A DNA stretch of 19,524 nt. Origin: Lachnospiraceae bacterium (GTDB lineage Bacteria; Bacillota_A; Clostridia; Lachnospirales; Lachnospiraceae). The stretch covers positions 1-19,524 of the forward strand of contig JAFQDI010000212.1 in the NCBI GenBank assembly GCA_017416055.1, read 5' to 3'. The notes beneath the pieces were generated by a model that was given only the letters and a program-made list of their open reading frames with translations, was not told the DNA's origin and searched no databases. The translations under genes were made by a program, and so were the position numbers. Shown piece by piece: positions 7,291-13,876 of this stretch (its first letter is position 1; each line of letters starts with the position of its first letter).

Positions 7291-7782
7291 TTAAATTGAA
7301 TTGTCAAACACAAAACCAACTACATCCTGATCCTTCTCAATGAATGTATCATAGTTGTCATTTGTATACTCACTAACAACTCTTTTCCAGAACTTCTGTG
7401 CCGGCATATTGTTCCCCCATATCGTTATTTCCCACCCACCGGGAAATAAATCAAATATTTTTTTCGAAACATACTTTCCAACACCCCGTTTGCGATATTT
7501 TTTCATCACGAAAAACTCTGCAATATTGTGAGGGTTCGATAACTGACTGTGTTCACAACACGATCTAACCAACACCAATCCTGCAATTTTCCCTTCAACT
7601 CTGATAAAAAAGGGATATCTTCCCTCTTCATTCCAGTAGTCGTCAATACGTGGATATCCAAAGTATCCATACTCATTGATATCGTCATCGGAAAACTCTG
7701 AAAAATCATAGTTATATAATTCCATCATCTGAACGAAAACAGATTTTTGCTCAATCAAAATAGGTTCAACACAGATTTCCAT
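7291..7782 (-). CDS. GNAT-family N-acetyltransferase
   Basis: 163 residues. The acetyl-CoA binding motif A is visible as EFFVMKKYRKRGVGKYVSKKIF, with the R-x-x-G-x-G turn RKRGVG. Before it is the strand GKIAGLVLVRSC, and after it a C-terminal AQKFWKRVVSEY strand-helix, all typical of the GNAT fold. It should transfer an acetyl group from acetyl-CoA to an amine; the acceptor cannot be told. The start has AAGGAGG five bases upstream. It lies 27 bases behind the ABC exporter gene with no terminator between, so it is probably co-transcribed. Its base composition is clearly AT-richer than the exporter genes, with many AAA, GAA and AAT codons, which suggests separate acquisition. A drug-modifying role next to a transporter is possible but unproven. 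Confidence 0.82.
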   Translation of the reverse strand: MEICVEPILIEQKSVFVQMMELYNYDFSEFSDDDINEYGYFGYPRIDDYWNEEGRYPFFIRVEGKIAGLVLVRSCCEHSQLSNPHNIAEFFVMKKYRKRGVGKYVSKKIFDLFPGGWEITIWGNNMPAQKFWKRVVSEYTNDNYDTFIEKDQDVVGFVFDNSI

Positions 7783-7809
7783 ACATACCTCCTTATGGCA
7801 TGCTTAACC

Positions 7810-9597
7810 TCACCCCACCAGTACATCCTTAAACTGCGCACAGTATAGGTCGTAGTAAGCACCTTTTTTCTGAAGCAACTCCTGATGCGTCCCCGCCTCC
7901 AGTATCCTCTGGTCGTCCACCACAAAAATCCGATCTGCCTTGCGGATGGTGGAGAGGCGATGAGCGATCACGAACGAAGTCCTTCCTGACAAGAGCGCCT
8001 CGATTCCGTTCTGCACCATGATCTCGGTGTGGGTATCGATGCTGGACGTCGCCTCGTCCAGGATGAGCACGCGGGGCTTCGCGATCAGCGTTCTGGCAAA
8101 GGCTACCAACTGACGCTGTCCCACGGACAAACCGCTCCCGCTCTGCACTTCGGTGTCATAACCTTTTTCTGTCTTCATGATAAAATCGTGCGCTCCCACC
8201 GTCTTCGCCGCCCAGATCACTTCCTCATCGGTGGCGTCCAGCTTTCCGTAGCGGATATTGTCGGCGATGGTGCCGGTGAACATGAAATTTTCCTGGGTCA
8301 TGATACCCATCTGACTTCTCAGACTCTCCATGGTCACATCCTGCACCGGATGACCGTCGATGCGAATCTCGCCCGCCTTTACATCGTAAAACCGGCTGAT
8401 CAGATTGATGATGGTGGTCTTTCCGGCTCCCGTAGGTCCTACCAGCGCGATAGTCTCACCGGGCTTGATATCGAAGCAGATGTCCTTGATGACATCCCGC
8501 TCCGGCTCGTCCGGATAAGCGAAGGTCACATGGTCAAACTCCACCCGCCCTTCGATCTCCGGCAGTTCGTAGGCTCCCGCCTTGTCCGCCAGCTCCGGCT
8601 CCGTGTCCAGGATATCGAAGATGCGCTCCGCACCGGAAATATTGTTCACGATCTTGTTGTACAGGCTGGCCAAATTACGGATCGGACTCCAGAACATACT
8701 CAGATAGGTAGCAAAGGCAATAAATGTACCCACCTCAGTGCCGTCCATACCCAACAGTTGAATACCGATATAGTAGAGCAGAAATCCGCCCATGCCCCAA
8801 GTCAGATCAATGGTCGGGCCAAAGGCGTCCGCTAGAAGCACCGCACGGATGAAGGATTTTCGGTGTTCACCCACCACATGTTCAAAGGTCTTCTCCGACT
8901 CTGCTTCCGCGCAGAAGCTCTGCACCACCTTGATTCCGGAGAAGTTCTCGTGGGTAAAGGCGTTGATATTGGAGGTTTTCTGGCGCACGTCCAGCCAGCG
9001 CCCGTGGCCGAGGATCATGACCGCATACATTCCTACCAGCAAAATCGGCAGGGTGGCGATGGCCGCCATCGCCAGAGGTGGACTCTTCACCAGCATGATC
9101 GTGATCACGGCGGTCACGGTGATCATATCGGGAATCAGCGTGGTCACACTGTCGGACATCATATCTTTCAGCGCGTTCACGTCCCCGATGATCCGGGCCA
9201 GAATCTTTCCTGTAGGACGGCCGTCAAAGAACTGCAGTCCCAGCGTCTGAATATGGGTGTACAGCTCCTCGCGGATCTTCAGCACGATCTCGTTGGAGAT
9301 CTTCGCCATCATAATCATCCGGGCTTTCACACCGATGATCCAGATTACGTTGAGCACAAGCGCCACCACGCCCAGCCCCAAAAGCCCCCTCATATCTTTA
9401 TTCGCCACATGCACATTGATCGCCCGCTCAATAATCAGCGGGTTCACCAGTGCGATGGCGATGGTCACCGCCATGATGCCCAGCACCACAACGATTTTCT
9501 TTTTATAAGCGAACAGATACCGGTACAGCCGGGCCAGCGTCACCCGCTTCGGCACTGCCCGCGATACTTCGTCCTCGCGAAATGAATTTACAGACAT
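7810..9597 (-). CDS. ABC exporter half-transporter, BmrD-like subunit (intact Walker B)
   Basis: 595 residues with six membrane helices in the first 320 residues and an ATPase domain after about 350. Visible motifs are Walker A GPTGAGKT (387-394), Q-loop Q435, signature LSVGQ (490-494), Walker B LILDE with catalytic E515, D-loop residues around SSID, and switch H546. The catalytic glutamate is intact but the signature has V in place of the usual second G. This complements the partner, whose Walker B is degenerate and whose signature is canonical, so one of the two composite ATP sites would be catalytic and the other degenerate, as in BmrCD, LmrCD and TM287/288. The substrate is probably a drug, peptide or lipid-like compound. 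The start has GGAGGAG upstream, and the gene overlaps its partner by ten bases, implying coupled translation. Confidence 0.92.
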   Translation of the reverse strand: MSVNSFREDEVSRAVPKRVTLARLYRYLFAYKKKIVVVLGIMAVTIAIALVNPLIIERAINVHVANKDMRGLLGLGVVALVLNVIWIIGVKARMIMMAKISNEIVLKIREELYTHIQTLGLQFFDGRPTGKILARIIGDVNALKDMMSDSVTTLIPDMITVTAVITIMLVKSPPLAMAAIATLPILLVGMYAVMILGHGRWLDVRQKTSNINAFTHENFSGIKVVQSFCAEAESEKTFEHVVGEHRKSFIRAVLLADAFGPTIDLTWGMGGFLLYYIGIQLLGMDGTEVGTFIAFATYLSMFWSPIRNLASLYNKIVNNISGAERIFDILDTEPELADKAGAYELPEIEGRVEFDHVTFAYPDEPERDVIKDICFDIKPGETIALVGPTGAGKTTIINLISRFYDVKAGEIRIDGHPVQDVTMESLRSQMGIMTQENFMFTGTIADNIRYGKLDATDEEVIWAAKTVGAHDFIMKTEKGYDTEVQSGSGLSVGQRQLVAFARTLIAKPRVLILDEATSSIDTHTEIMVQNGIEALLSGRTSFVIAHRLSTIRKADRIFVVDDQRILEAGTHQELLQKKGAYYDLYCAQFKDVLVG

Positions 9598-11321
9598 AAC
9601 ATCAACTCCTCCGGTCTCTCATACTGTGCCACAAAGGTATCATAATAGCGGCCTTTCTTCTCCATGAGGCTGTCGTGAGTGCCGCGCTCCACGACCTTTC
9701 CACCCTCTAAGATAATAATCTCGTCCGCATGACGCACCGCGGAAATACGGTGAGCGATGATCACCTTCGTCATGCCCCGGAGTCCGTTCAGTTCCTTCTG
9801 GATCTCGTGCTCCGTCTCCATATCCAGCGCGGAGGTGGAGTCATCCAAAAACAGAATCGGTGCGTCCTTCGCCAGCGCTCTCGCGATAGAAAGTCTCTGC
9901 TTCTGCCCGCCGGACAGTCCAACGCCCTTCTCGCCGATCACGGTCTCGTACTCTTTCGGCAGCTTTGACACAAACTCATGGGCTCTCGCCTTCTTCGCGG
10001 AATCCACCATCACCTCGTCAGTCATCGCATCCTTACTTCCGATCCGCAGGTTTTCCGCAACCGTATCCGAAAACAGGAACACATCCTGCATAACCACTGA
10101 GATATTTTTTCTGAGGCAATGCAGATCAAGTTTGCGCACGTCCACGCCGTCCACCGACACACTTCCACCGGTCACATCGTAGAATCGCTCCGCCAGATTC
10201 ACGATCGTCGTCTTTCCCGATCCGGTCATTCCCATAATACCCAGCGTCTTTCCGGCGGGAACAGTGAAACTCACATCCTCCAGAATCTTCTGTCCGTGCA
10301 GTTCCAAACTTACCTGATCAAAGGCCAGTTCACCCCGCACCAGCGGCAAATCTACCCCATCCTCAGGGGAAGCAATCTCCGGCTTCTCCTCCAGAATCTT
10401 ATTGATTTTCTTATTGGAAGCAAAGGCCGCCGCCATGCAGTTCGCCACCCAGCCAAGAATCTCCATCGGCCAGACAATATTGTTCGCATACTCGATGAAC
10501 TCGCCCAGCTTTCCTAAGGTAATTCGGTCCTGCACCACAAACATGCCTCCGATGATGACGGAAAGGAGCAGCATGACCTTGGTCAAAAAGGAAATGTAGG
10601 GATCATACTTCGCCATCGTCTTCGCCAGACGCATATTCAGCTCATAGTAGCGACTGTTGTGCTTTTTAAACTTCGCGATCTCGTGCTTTCCGCGGAAAAA
10701 GGCCTTTACCGTGCGCACACCGGCCAGATTCTCCTGGGCGACCGTGTTCAGCTCCGCATTTTCCTCGCTGATATCGTCATAGACCTTATCCAGGCCCTTT
10801 TCCAGCTTCACCGCAATAAAACCCACCATGGGCATCACGCACAGCGGAATCAGCGTCAAGAGCGGGTCAATACGAATCATGTTCGTCAGGACCATAATCG
10901 TATGAACAATGGCCTCCACACACAGAAGGCCCACAAAGCCCATGAAATCCCAAACGCGCTCCGTGTCATCCTTCACCCGGGCCATCAACTCTCCCGTATT
11001 GTTCTTCTCGAAAAAGCCCACGTTCATCTTCTCGATGTGGCGAAACAGCTTTTGTCTCAGATCCCTTGCGATCGACACGCCGATACAGTCCGCTGTGAAT
11101 TCCTGCAGATACTTAAACAGGCCGCGCCCGATACCGATGCCGAGAAGTCCCAGCACCAGTCCGATCAACAGTTCCTTCCGACCGCCCACCAACACATCGT
11201 CAATGATCCGCCCGATGATCTTCGGCGACTGCATATCCAGCCAGATGCCTAAGTACAGACAGACCAGCGCGAACAGATAGTGAAACTTATACTTGTAAAA
11301 ATACCGTCCTAATCCCTTCAT
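9588..11321 (-). CDS. ABC exporter half-transporter, BmrC-like subunit (degenerate Walker B)
   Basis: 577 residues from the ATG at 11321, which has AAGGAG directly upstream; the longer frame beginning with GTG at 11360 has no such site and is rejected. Six membrane helices occupy about residues 13-300. The ATPase part shows Walker A GMTGSGKT (364-371), Q412, canonical signature LSGGQ (469-473) and switch H524. Walker B reads ILFLDD, with D494 where the catalytic glutamate normally sits. That substitution marks the degenerate subunit of heterodimeric exporters such as BmrC and TM287. The length is close to BmrC. The order degenerate-first, catalytic-second is the same as bmrC-bmrD. Expression is likely controlled by the leader ORF and two terminators just upstream (11371-11567). 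Confidence 0.92.
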   Translation of the reverse strand: MKGLGRYFYKYKFHYLFALVCLYLGIWLDMQSPKIIGRIIDDVLVGGRKELLIGLVLGLLGIGIGRGLFKYLQEFTADCIGVSIARDLRQKLFRHIEKMNVGFFEKNNTGELMARVKDDTERVWDFMGFVGLLCVEAIVHTIMVLTNMIRIDPLLTLIPLCVMPMVGFIAVKLEKGLDKVYDDISEENAELNTVAQENLAGVRTVKAFFRGKHEIAKFKKHNSRYYELNMRLAKTMAKYDPYISFLTKVMLLLSVIIGGMFVVQDRITLGKLGEFIEYANNIVWPMEILGWVANCMAAAFASNKKINKILEEKPEIASPEDGVDLPLVRGELAFDQVSLELHGQKILEDVSFTVPAGKTLGIMGMTGSGKTTIVNLAERFYDVTGGSVSVDGVDVRKLDLHCLRKNISVVMQDVFLFSDTVAENLRIGSKDAMTDEVMVDSAKKARAHEFVSKLPKEYETVIGEKGVGLSGGQKQRLSIARALAKDAPILFLDDSTSALDMETEHEIQKELNGLRGMTKVIIAHRISAVRHADEIIILEGGKVVERGTHDSLMEKKGRYYDTFVAQYERPEELMLCL

Positions 11322-11370
11322 CTCTCTCCTTCTCCACTCAATCTCTCTTTTCCCGAACACAATTTATGAA

Positions 11371-11421
11371 ATAAAAACACCGTGCGTAAACACATCCTTT
11401 CGGCGTTTTACATCACGGTGT
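11371..11421 (-). terminator. Second tandem intrinsic terminator before the ABC exporter
   Basis: On the minus strand ACACCGTG (11421-11414) pairs with CACGGTGT (11384-11377), with further inner pairing between TAAAAC-like and GTTTAC-like segments. The hairpin is followed directly by TTTTTAT. It ends about 50 bases before the exporter start codon and so lies in its 5' leader. Confidence 0.75.
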
Positions 11422-11434
11422 CATCCACTTTTGA

Positions 11435-11467
11435 TATAAAAACGCCGCAGTCACACAGACTGCGGCG
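11435..11467 (-). terminator. First intrinsic terminator (attenuator) after the leader ORF
   Basis: On the minus strand CGCCGCAGTC (11467-11458) pairs perfectly with GACTGCGGCG (11452-11443) around the loop TGTGT, and a TTTTTATAT tract follows. This ten-base GC-rich stem with T-run is a textbook intrinsic terminator, 29 bases after the leader stop codon. Confidence 0.88.
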
Positions 11468-11495
11468 CAAACTCCATCAAATAAGTCCTATCGAC

Positions 11496-11567
11496 TCAAG
11501 AGAAATTCACGGAGGCAGACTGTGATCCAACGAAATTCACACAAACATTAAACAGTAACATGGTCAT
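11496..11567 (-). CDS. 23-residue leader peptide of the ABC exporter operon
   Basis: A 23-codon ORF begins MTMLLFNVCV and ends SASVNFS before TGA. It is supported by position, not homology: AGGAGG lies seven bases before the ATG in an ideal arrangement, a good promoter is about 50 bases upstream, and two intrinsic terminators follow before the exporter genes. The same logic governs bmrB upstream of bmrCD in Bacillus subtilis, where ribosome stalling in a leader peptide prevents termination. The peptide is hydrophobic at its N-terminus and repeats VNF at residues 10-12 and 20-22; at DNA level GTGAATTTC occurs twice. The ribosome binding site can pair with codons 17-19 (GGAGGCA with TGCCTCC), offering a translation-dependent fold. 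I do not recognise the peptide itself. Confidence 0.62.
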   Translation of the reverse strand: MTMLLFNVCVNFVGSQSASVNFS

Positions 11568-11617
11568 GGTGGTGCCTCCTTTCTCCTATATTTTTGTTGC
11601 GACCAACAACACTATTT

Positions 11618-11646
11618 ACTATACAGCGGTTTTCAGGATTTGTAAA
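11618..11646 (-). promoter_or_regulatory. Sigma-A promoter of the leader peptide-ABC exporter operon
   Basis: On the minus strand TTTACA (11646-11641), 17 bases, TATAGT (11623-11618). Transcription would start near 11611. Immediately after it the inverted repeat TTGTTG-GTCG-CAACAA (11609-11594) could be a small 5' hairpin or an operator. Confidence 0.75.
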
Positions 11647-11704
11647 GGGCTTTTTCGCTAAGTTTGGCGATTTATACCAGCGGTTGAACACAGCTCTCCC
11701 TAAA

Positions 11705-11746
11705 GCAGAAAATCAGGGACTGCCGGAAACCCGGCAGCCCCTGATT
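11705..11746 (-). terminator. Terminator hairpin of the 11798 transcript
   Basis: A long stem on the minus strand: AATCAGGG pairs with CCCTGATT, one mismatch, then CTGCCGG pairs with CCGGCAG around GTTT. The 3' arm runs into TTTTCTGCTTT. It can end both the small transcript starting near 11798 and any read-through from the lipoprotein gene. Confidence 0.72.
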
Positions 11747-11798
11747 AACGTAAGGAAAGAGAGGGTATGTGTAAGACTCTTTGTTTCAAATCTTACGT
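11705..11798 (-). ncRNA. Candidate small RNA or second attenuator upstream of the ABC leader
   Basis: From the promoter at 11804-11832 a transcript of about 90 bases would start near 11798 and end at the 11711-11746 hairpin. It contains no credible ORF. The 5' end can pair in two exclusive ways: GTAAGA (11796-11791) with TCTTAC (11776-11771) as a local hairpin, or AACGTAAG (11799-11792) with CTTACGTT (11754-11747) as a helix adjoining the terminator. A pyrimidine-rich stretch (CCCTCTCTTTCC) lies between. It may be a free sRNA, or an upstream control segment for the exporter operon whose own promoter begins some 60 bases further on. No known RNA family is recognised. Confidence 0.42.
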
Positions 11799-11803
11799 TA
11801 GTC

Positions 11804-11832
11804 AGTATACCCATTTCCGGAAAGAATATCAA
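11804..11832 (-). promoter_or_regulatory. Near-consensus sigma-A promoter without a coding gene directly behind it
   Basis: On the minus strand TTGATA (11832-11827), 17 bases, TATACT (11809-11804), each hexamer one base from consensus. It lies 42 bases after the lipoprotein stop codon and drives the candidate small RNA at 11705-11798. Confidence 0.72.
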
Positions 11833-11873
11833 TTAACTGCGTATTAAATTCTCTAAAAAAACTATGAAGAACT

Positions 11874-13613
11874 TTACTCTGCATCAAACTCGTAGAAGTA
11901 GAGCGTTTCATAAACATAGCTCAATTCGCGGGACTGATAATTGCTCTTCGGTCCTTCTTCGATCGTAGAAGAAACACGGTTGCCCTCACTGTCATACGTG
12001 TGCACACGTTTCTCCGTTTCCGTCGTGTCGCTGTATTCGTACTTGAACTCGTAGTTTTCCTCTATCAGGTTTCCGTCATTGTCATAAGTGTAGGTACAAC
12101 GATAATCATAACGCCAATCAAGGTATCCACTTTCTTCAATCAATCTTCCTGCACCGTCATAGACAAAATCACGGTAATGCATCACCTCTTCCGGACTGTC
12201 AACCGTATAATACTTCGCGGAAACCAGTTTTCCTGCTTCGTAGGTAAAGTAGTTGGTGTATTCTCCGGAATTTGTCTGCACACGAAGGCTAATCATGTTT
12301 CCGTCCGCATCATATTCCGGAGTCATAATCGCGCTCGCACTGGTAGGCGATCCCTGATAAATCTTTGTAATCTGTCCTGTTCCATTAAACTCGTATTCGA
12401 ATCGGGTTCGATTTTCCTTTTTGCCAAAATACAAGCGATTGCTTTCATAGTCAGATGTGTAATACCGATTATTCCACTTGTCATATTTATAAGTTGCATA
12501 ATCGTTGTTGCTTACGTTGCCCAGATTGTCGACCCGGACCTCGTTGATCTCCACCAGCTTGTTCTCCAGTATGGTGAACTTTGTCACACGCTCTTTGCTA
12601 TCCTTGTAATCGCCGCACTGTTTGAACAGATCCAACGCATATGCCAAGGTCTCATTGTGGGTGAGGGACTTTTCTTCCGGCCATTCGATCCACGTTCCAT
12701 ATCCATCCGCGGTATCCTTCAGTGCTTTCACTGCGCGGCTGTACAGAACCTCGGGCCAGGTGTCCACTCTGCCGGACTCATCCCGATAATACAGTGTCAC
12801 TGCTCCGGACTCATAATCCTGTACTTCCATCAGCGGATAACCGTCTCTGAATCTCAGTGTGAGGTAATACGCAGGCTTTTTCACATTGTCCAGATACAAT
12901 GTGAGTTCCACGCACTCGTCATCATAGGTAATCAGATTTTGTTTGTACGCCACGTCTGCAAAAGAGACCTGATTGCGAGGGTAAAGGTTAAAGCTATTGT
13001 CCTTCACTTCCTCTGTCGTGTCCAGCTGTTTCCACCAGCCACCCATCAGATTAAAAATCGAATGGTGATAATAGGTTCCGTTATTTTTGCTGTCTTTGGA
13101 ATCATACAGGCTTACACACAGCTGATTCGAATAATCAGACAGACTCATCGTCGCAGAATATCTACTCTCTCCGTCCTCATAAATCTTCAGAGTGACACTT
13201 TTCTCGTTCTCACCGGAGATGACCCAACTGAGTTCCTTGTCACCCAGACGGCAGGTTCCATCGTCCTCGAACGACACGATCGCAACCGCATTCTCCCCGG
13301 AATTCTGTTTATACAGATACCACTCTCCGTACATCTCCTTCAACAAAGACGGCGCATCGCCCTGCTCCTGTTTGTTTTTGTCTGCCACAATTCCTGCCAG
13401 GTGACTGATCGCGCCCTGATAGTTCTCTTTCTCAAGCATCTCCAGCAGATCTTTGTATTTCTCATACAGCGCAAGCGCCTTGTCGGTCGCACTGTCACCT
13501 GCCGCCTCGCTGCTCTGATTCTCATTTTTCCCTGTCTCTTTGTCTTCACTGAGACATGCGGTCATGGACAGACACAGAACCAGTGCCAAACACCAAATCA
13601 AAATCTTTTTCAT
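11874..13613 (-). CDS. Lipoprotein with C-terminal YD-like repeats
   Basis: 579 residues. The N-terminus MKKILIWCLALVLCLSMTAC has a lysine pair, a hydrophobic stretch and the lipobox LSMTAC, giving lipidated cysteine 20 and attachment to the outer face of the membrane. Residues 21-50 are a polar linker rich in E, N, S and D. From about residue 405 to 560 there are units of the form Y-(T/E)-Y-D-x-x-G-N-x-I, for example YDADGNMIS, YDGAGRLIE, YDNDGNLIE and YDSEGNRVS, which resemble RHS/YD repeats and predict a beta-rich extracellular domain. The central region is unrecognised. No toxin domain or RHS core closure is seen, and the protein is far shorter than RHS toxins. AGAGG lies upstream of the ATG. 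It starts just 24 bases past the SRP RNA, with no separate promoter visible. Function unknown. Confidence 0.85.
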   Translation of the reverse strand: MKKILIWCLALVLCLSMTACLSEDKETGKNENQSSEAAGDSATDKALALYEKYKDLLEMLEKENYQGAISHLAGIVADKNKQEQGDAPSLLKEMYGEWYLYKQNSGENAVAIVSFEDDGTCRLGDKELSWVISGENEKSVTLKIYEDGESRYSATMSLSDYSNQLCVSLYDSKDSKNNGTYYHHSIFNLMGGWWKQLDTTEEVKDNSFNLYPRNQVSFADVAYKQNLITYDDECVELTLYLDNVKKPAYYLTLRFRDGYPLMEVQDYESGAVTLYYRDESGRVDTWPEVLYSRAVKALKDTADGYGTWIEWPEEKSLTHNETLAYALDLFKQCGDYKDSKERVTKFTILENKLVEINEVRVDNLGNVSNNDYATYKYDKWNNRYYTSDYESNRLYFGKKENRTRFEYEFNGTGQITKIYQGSPTSASAIMTPEYDADGNMISLRVQTNSGEYTNYFTYEAGKLVSAKYYTVDSPEEVMHYRDFVYDGAGRLIEESGYLDWRYDYRCTYTYDNDGNLIEENYEFKYEYSDTTETEKRVHTYDSEGNRVSSTIEEGPKSNYQSRELSYVYETLYFYEFDAE

Positions 13614-13636
13614 TTCATTTACCTCTTTCTTTTGTA

Positions 13637-13838
13637 CAAAACGTCCTGCCCTTAAAACCGACTGTGACCGTTACCGCCCGAACGACTAGGCTCCGGCGCC
13701 CTACATCACACGAAGAGGCCACTTAGTGCTGCTTCCTTCCGGACCTGACACGGTTCATGGTTTTCGTTGCGTAAGACCGAAACGTCAAACATCGCCCAAG
13801 ACGGGCTGCATCACAGCCGATTTTAAAGACAGGACGCA
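13637..13838 (-). ncRNA. ffs: Signal recognition particle RNA (about 200 nt form)
   Basis: The minus strand contains the SRP RNA domain IV signature GTCAGGTCCGGAAGGAAGC followed by AGCAC, the tetraloop and symmetric/asymmetric loops that bind Ffh. The flanks TTGACGTTTCGGTC and GCAACG match the Firmicutes form before the core, and GATGTAGGGCGCCGGAGCC follows it. The conserved core covers roughly 13683-13790. The transcript appears longer: 5' CGTCCTGTC...GGCTGTGA (from 13836) pairs with 3' TCACAGTC...GCAGGACG (ending 13642) over about 26 positions with G-U pairs, and TTTTGT follows. Together with the promoter this gives about 202 bases, between the usual small (about 100) and large (about 270) forms. 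The RNA scaffolds Ffh-FtsY targeting of membrane proteins. Gene identity is near certain; exact ends are inferred from promoter and pairing. Confidence 0.93.
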
Positions 13839-13844
13839 TGTGCT

Positions 13845-13873
13845 AGTATAGCGTGAAATGTCAACTTTGTCAA
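13845..13873 (-). promoter_or_regulatory. Sigma-A promoter of the SRP RNA
   Basis: On the minus strand TTGACA (13873-13868), 17 bases, TATACT (13850-13845). A second TTGACA (13863-13858) sits only eight bases from the -10 and is not usable with it. The -35 starts three bases after the glycosyltransferase stop codon. Predicted start is near 13838. Confidence 0.85.
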
Positions 13874-13876
13874 ATA

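Noticed and set aside
11322..11360. GTG start adding 13 residues to the first ABC subunit
   Set aside because: No ribosome binding site precedes it, whereas AAGGAG stands directly before the ATG at 11321, where the normal N-terminal helix begins.
11746..11812. H-type pseudoknot made from TAACGTAAG/CTTACGTTA and GGGTAT/ATACCC
   Set aside because: The pairs interleave neatly, but the minus-strand GGGTAT overlaps the -10 box of the 11804-11832 promoter and would not be in the transcript. Only the first helix is kept.
11594..11836. 80-residue plus-strand ORF in the region between lipoprotein and exporter
   Set aside because: It has no ribosome binding site, lies over two minus-strand promoters and a hairpin terminator, and its protein looks random.
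12000..13655. 551-residue plus-strand ORF antisense to the lipoprotein
   Set aside because: The minus strand carries a proper lipobox, ribosome binding site and repeat structure; the plus-strand frame has no start signal and also runs into the SRP RNA terminator.
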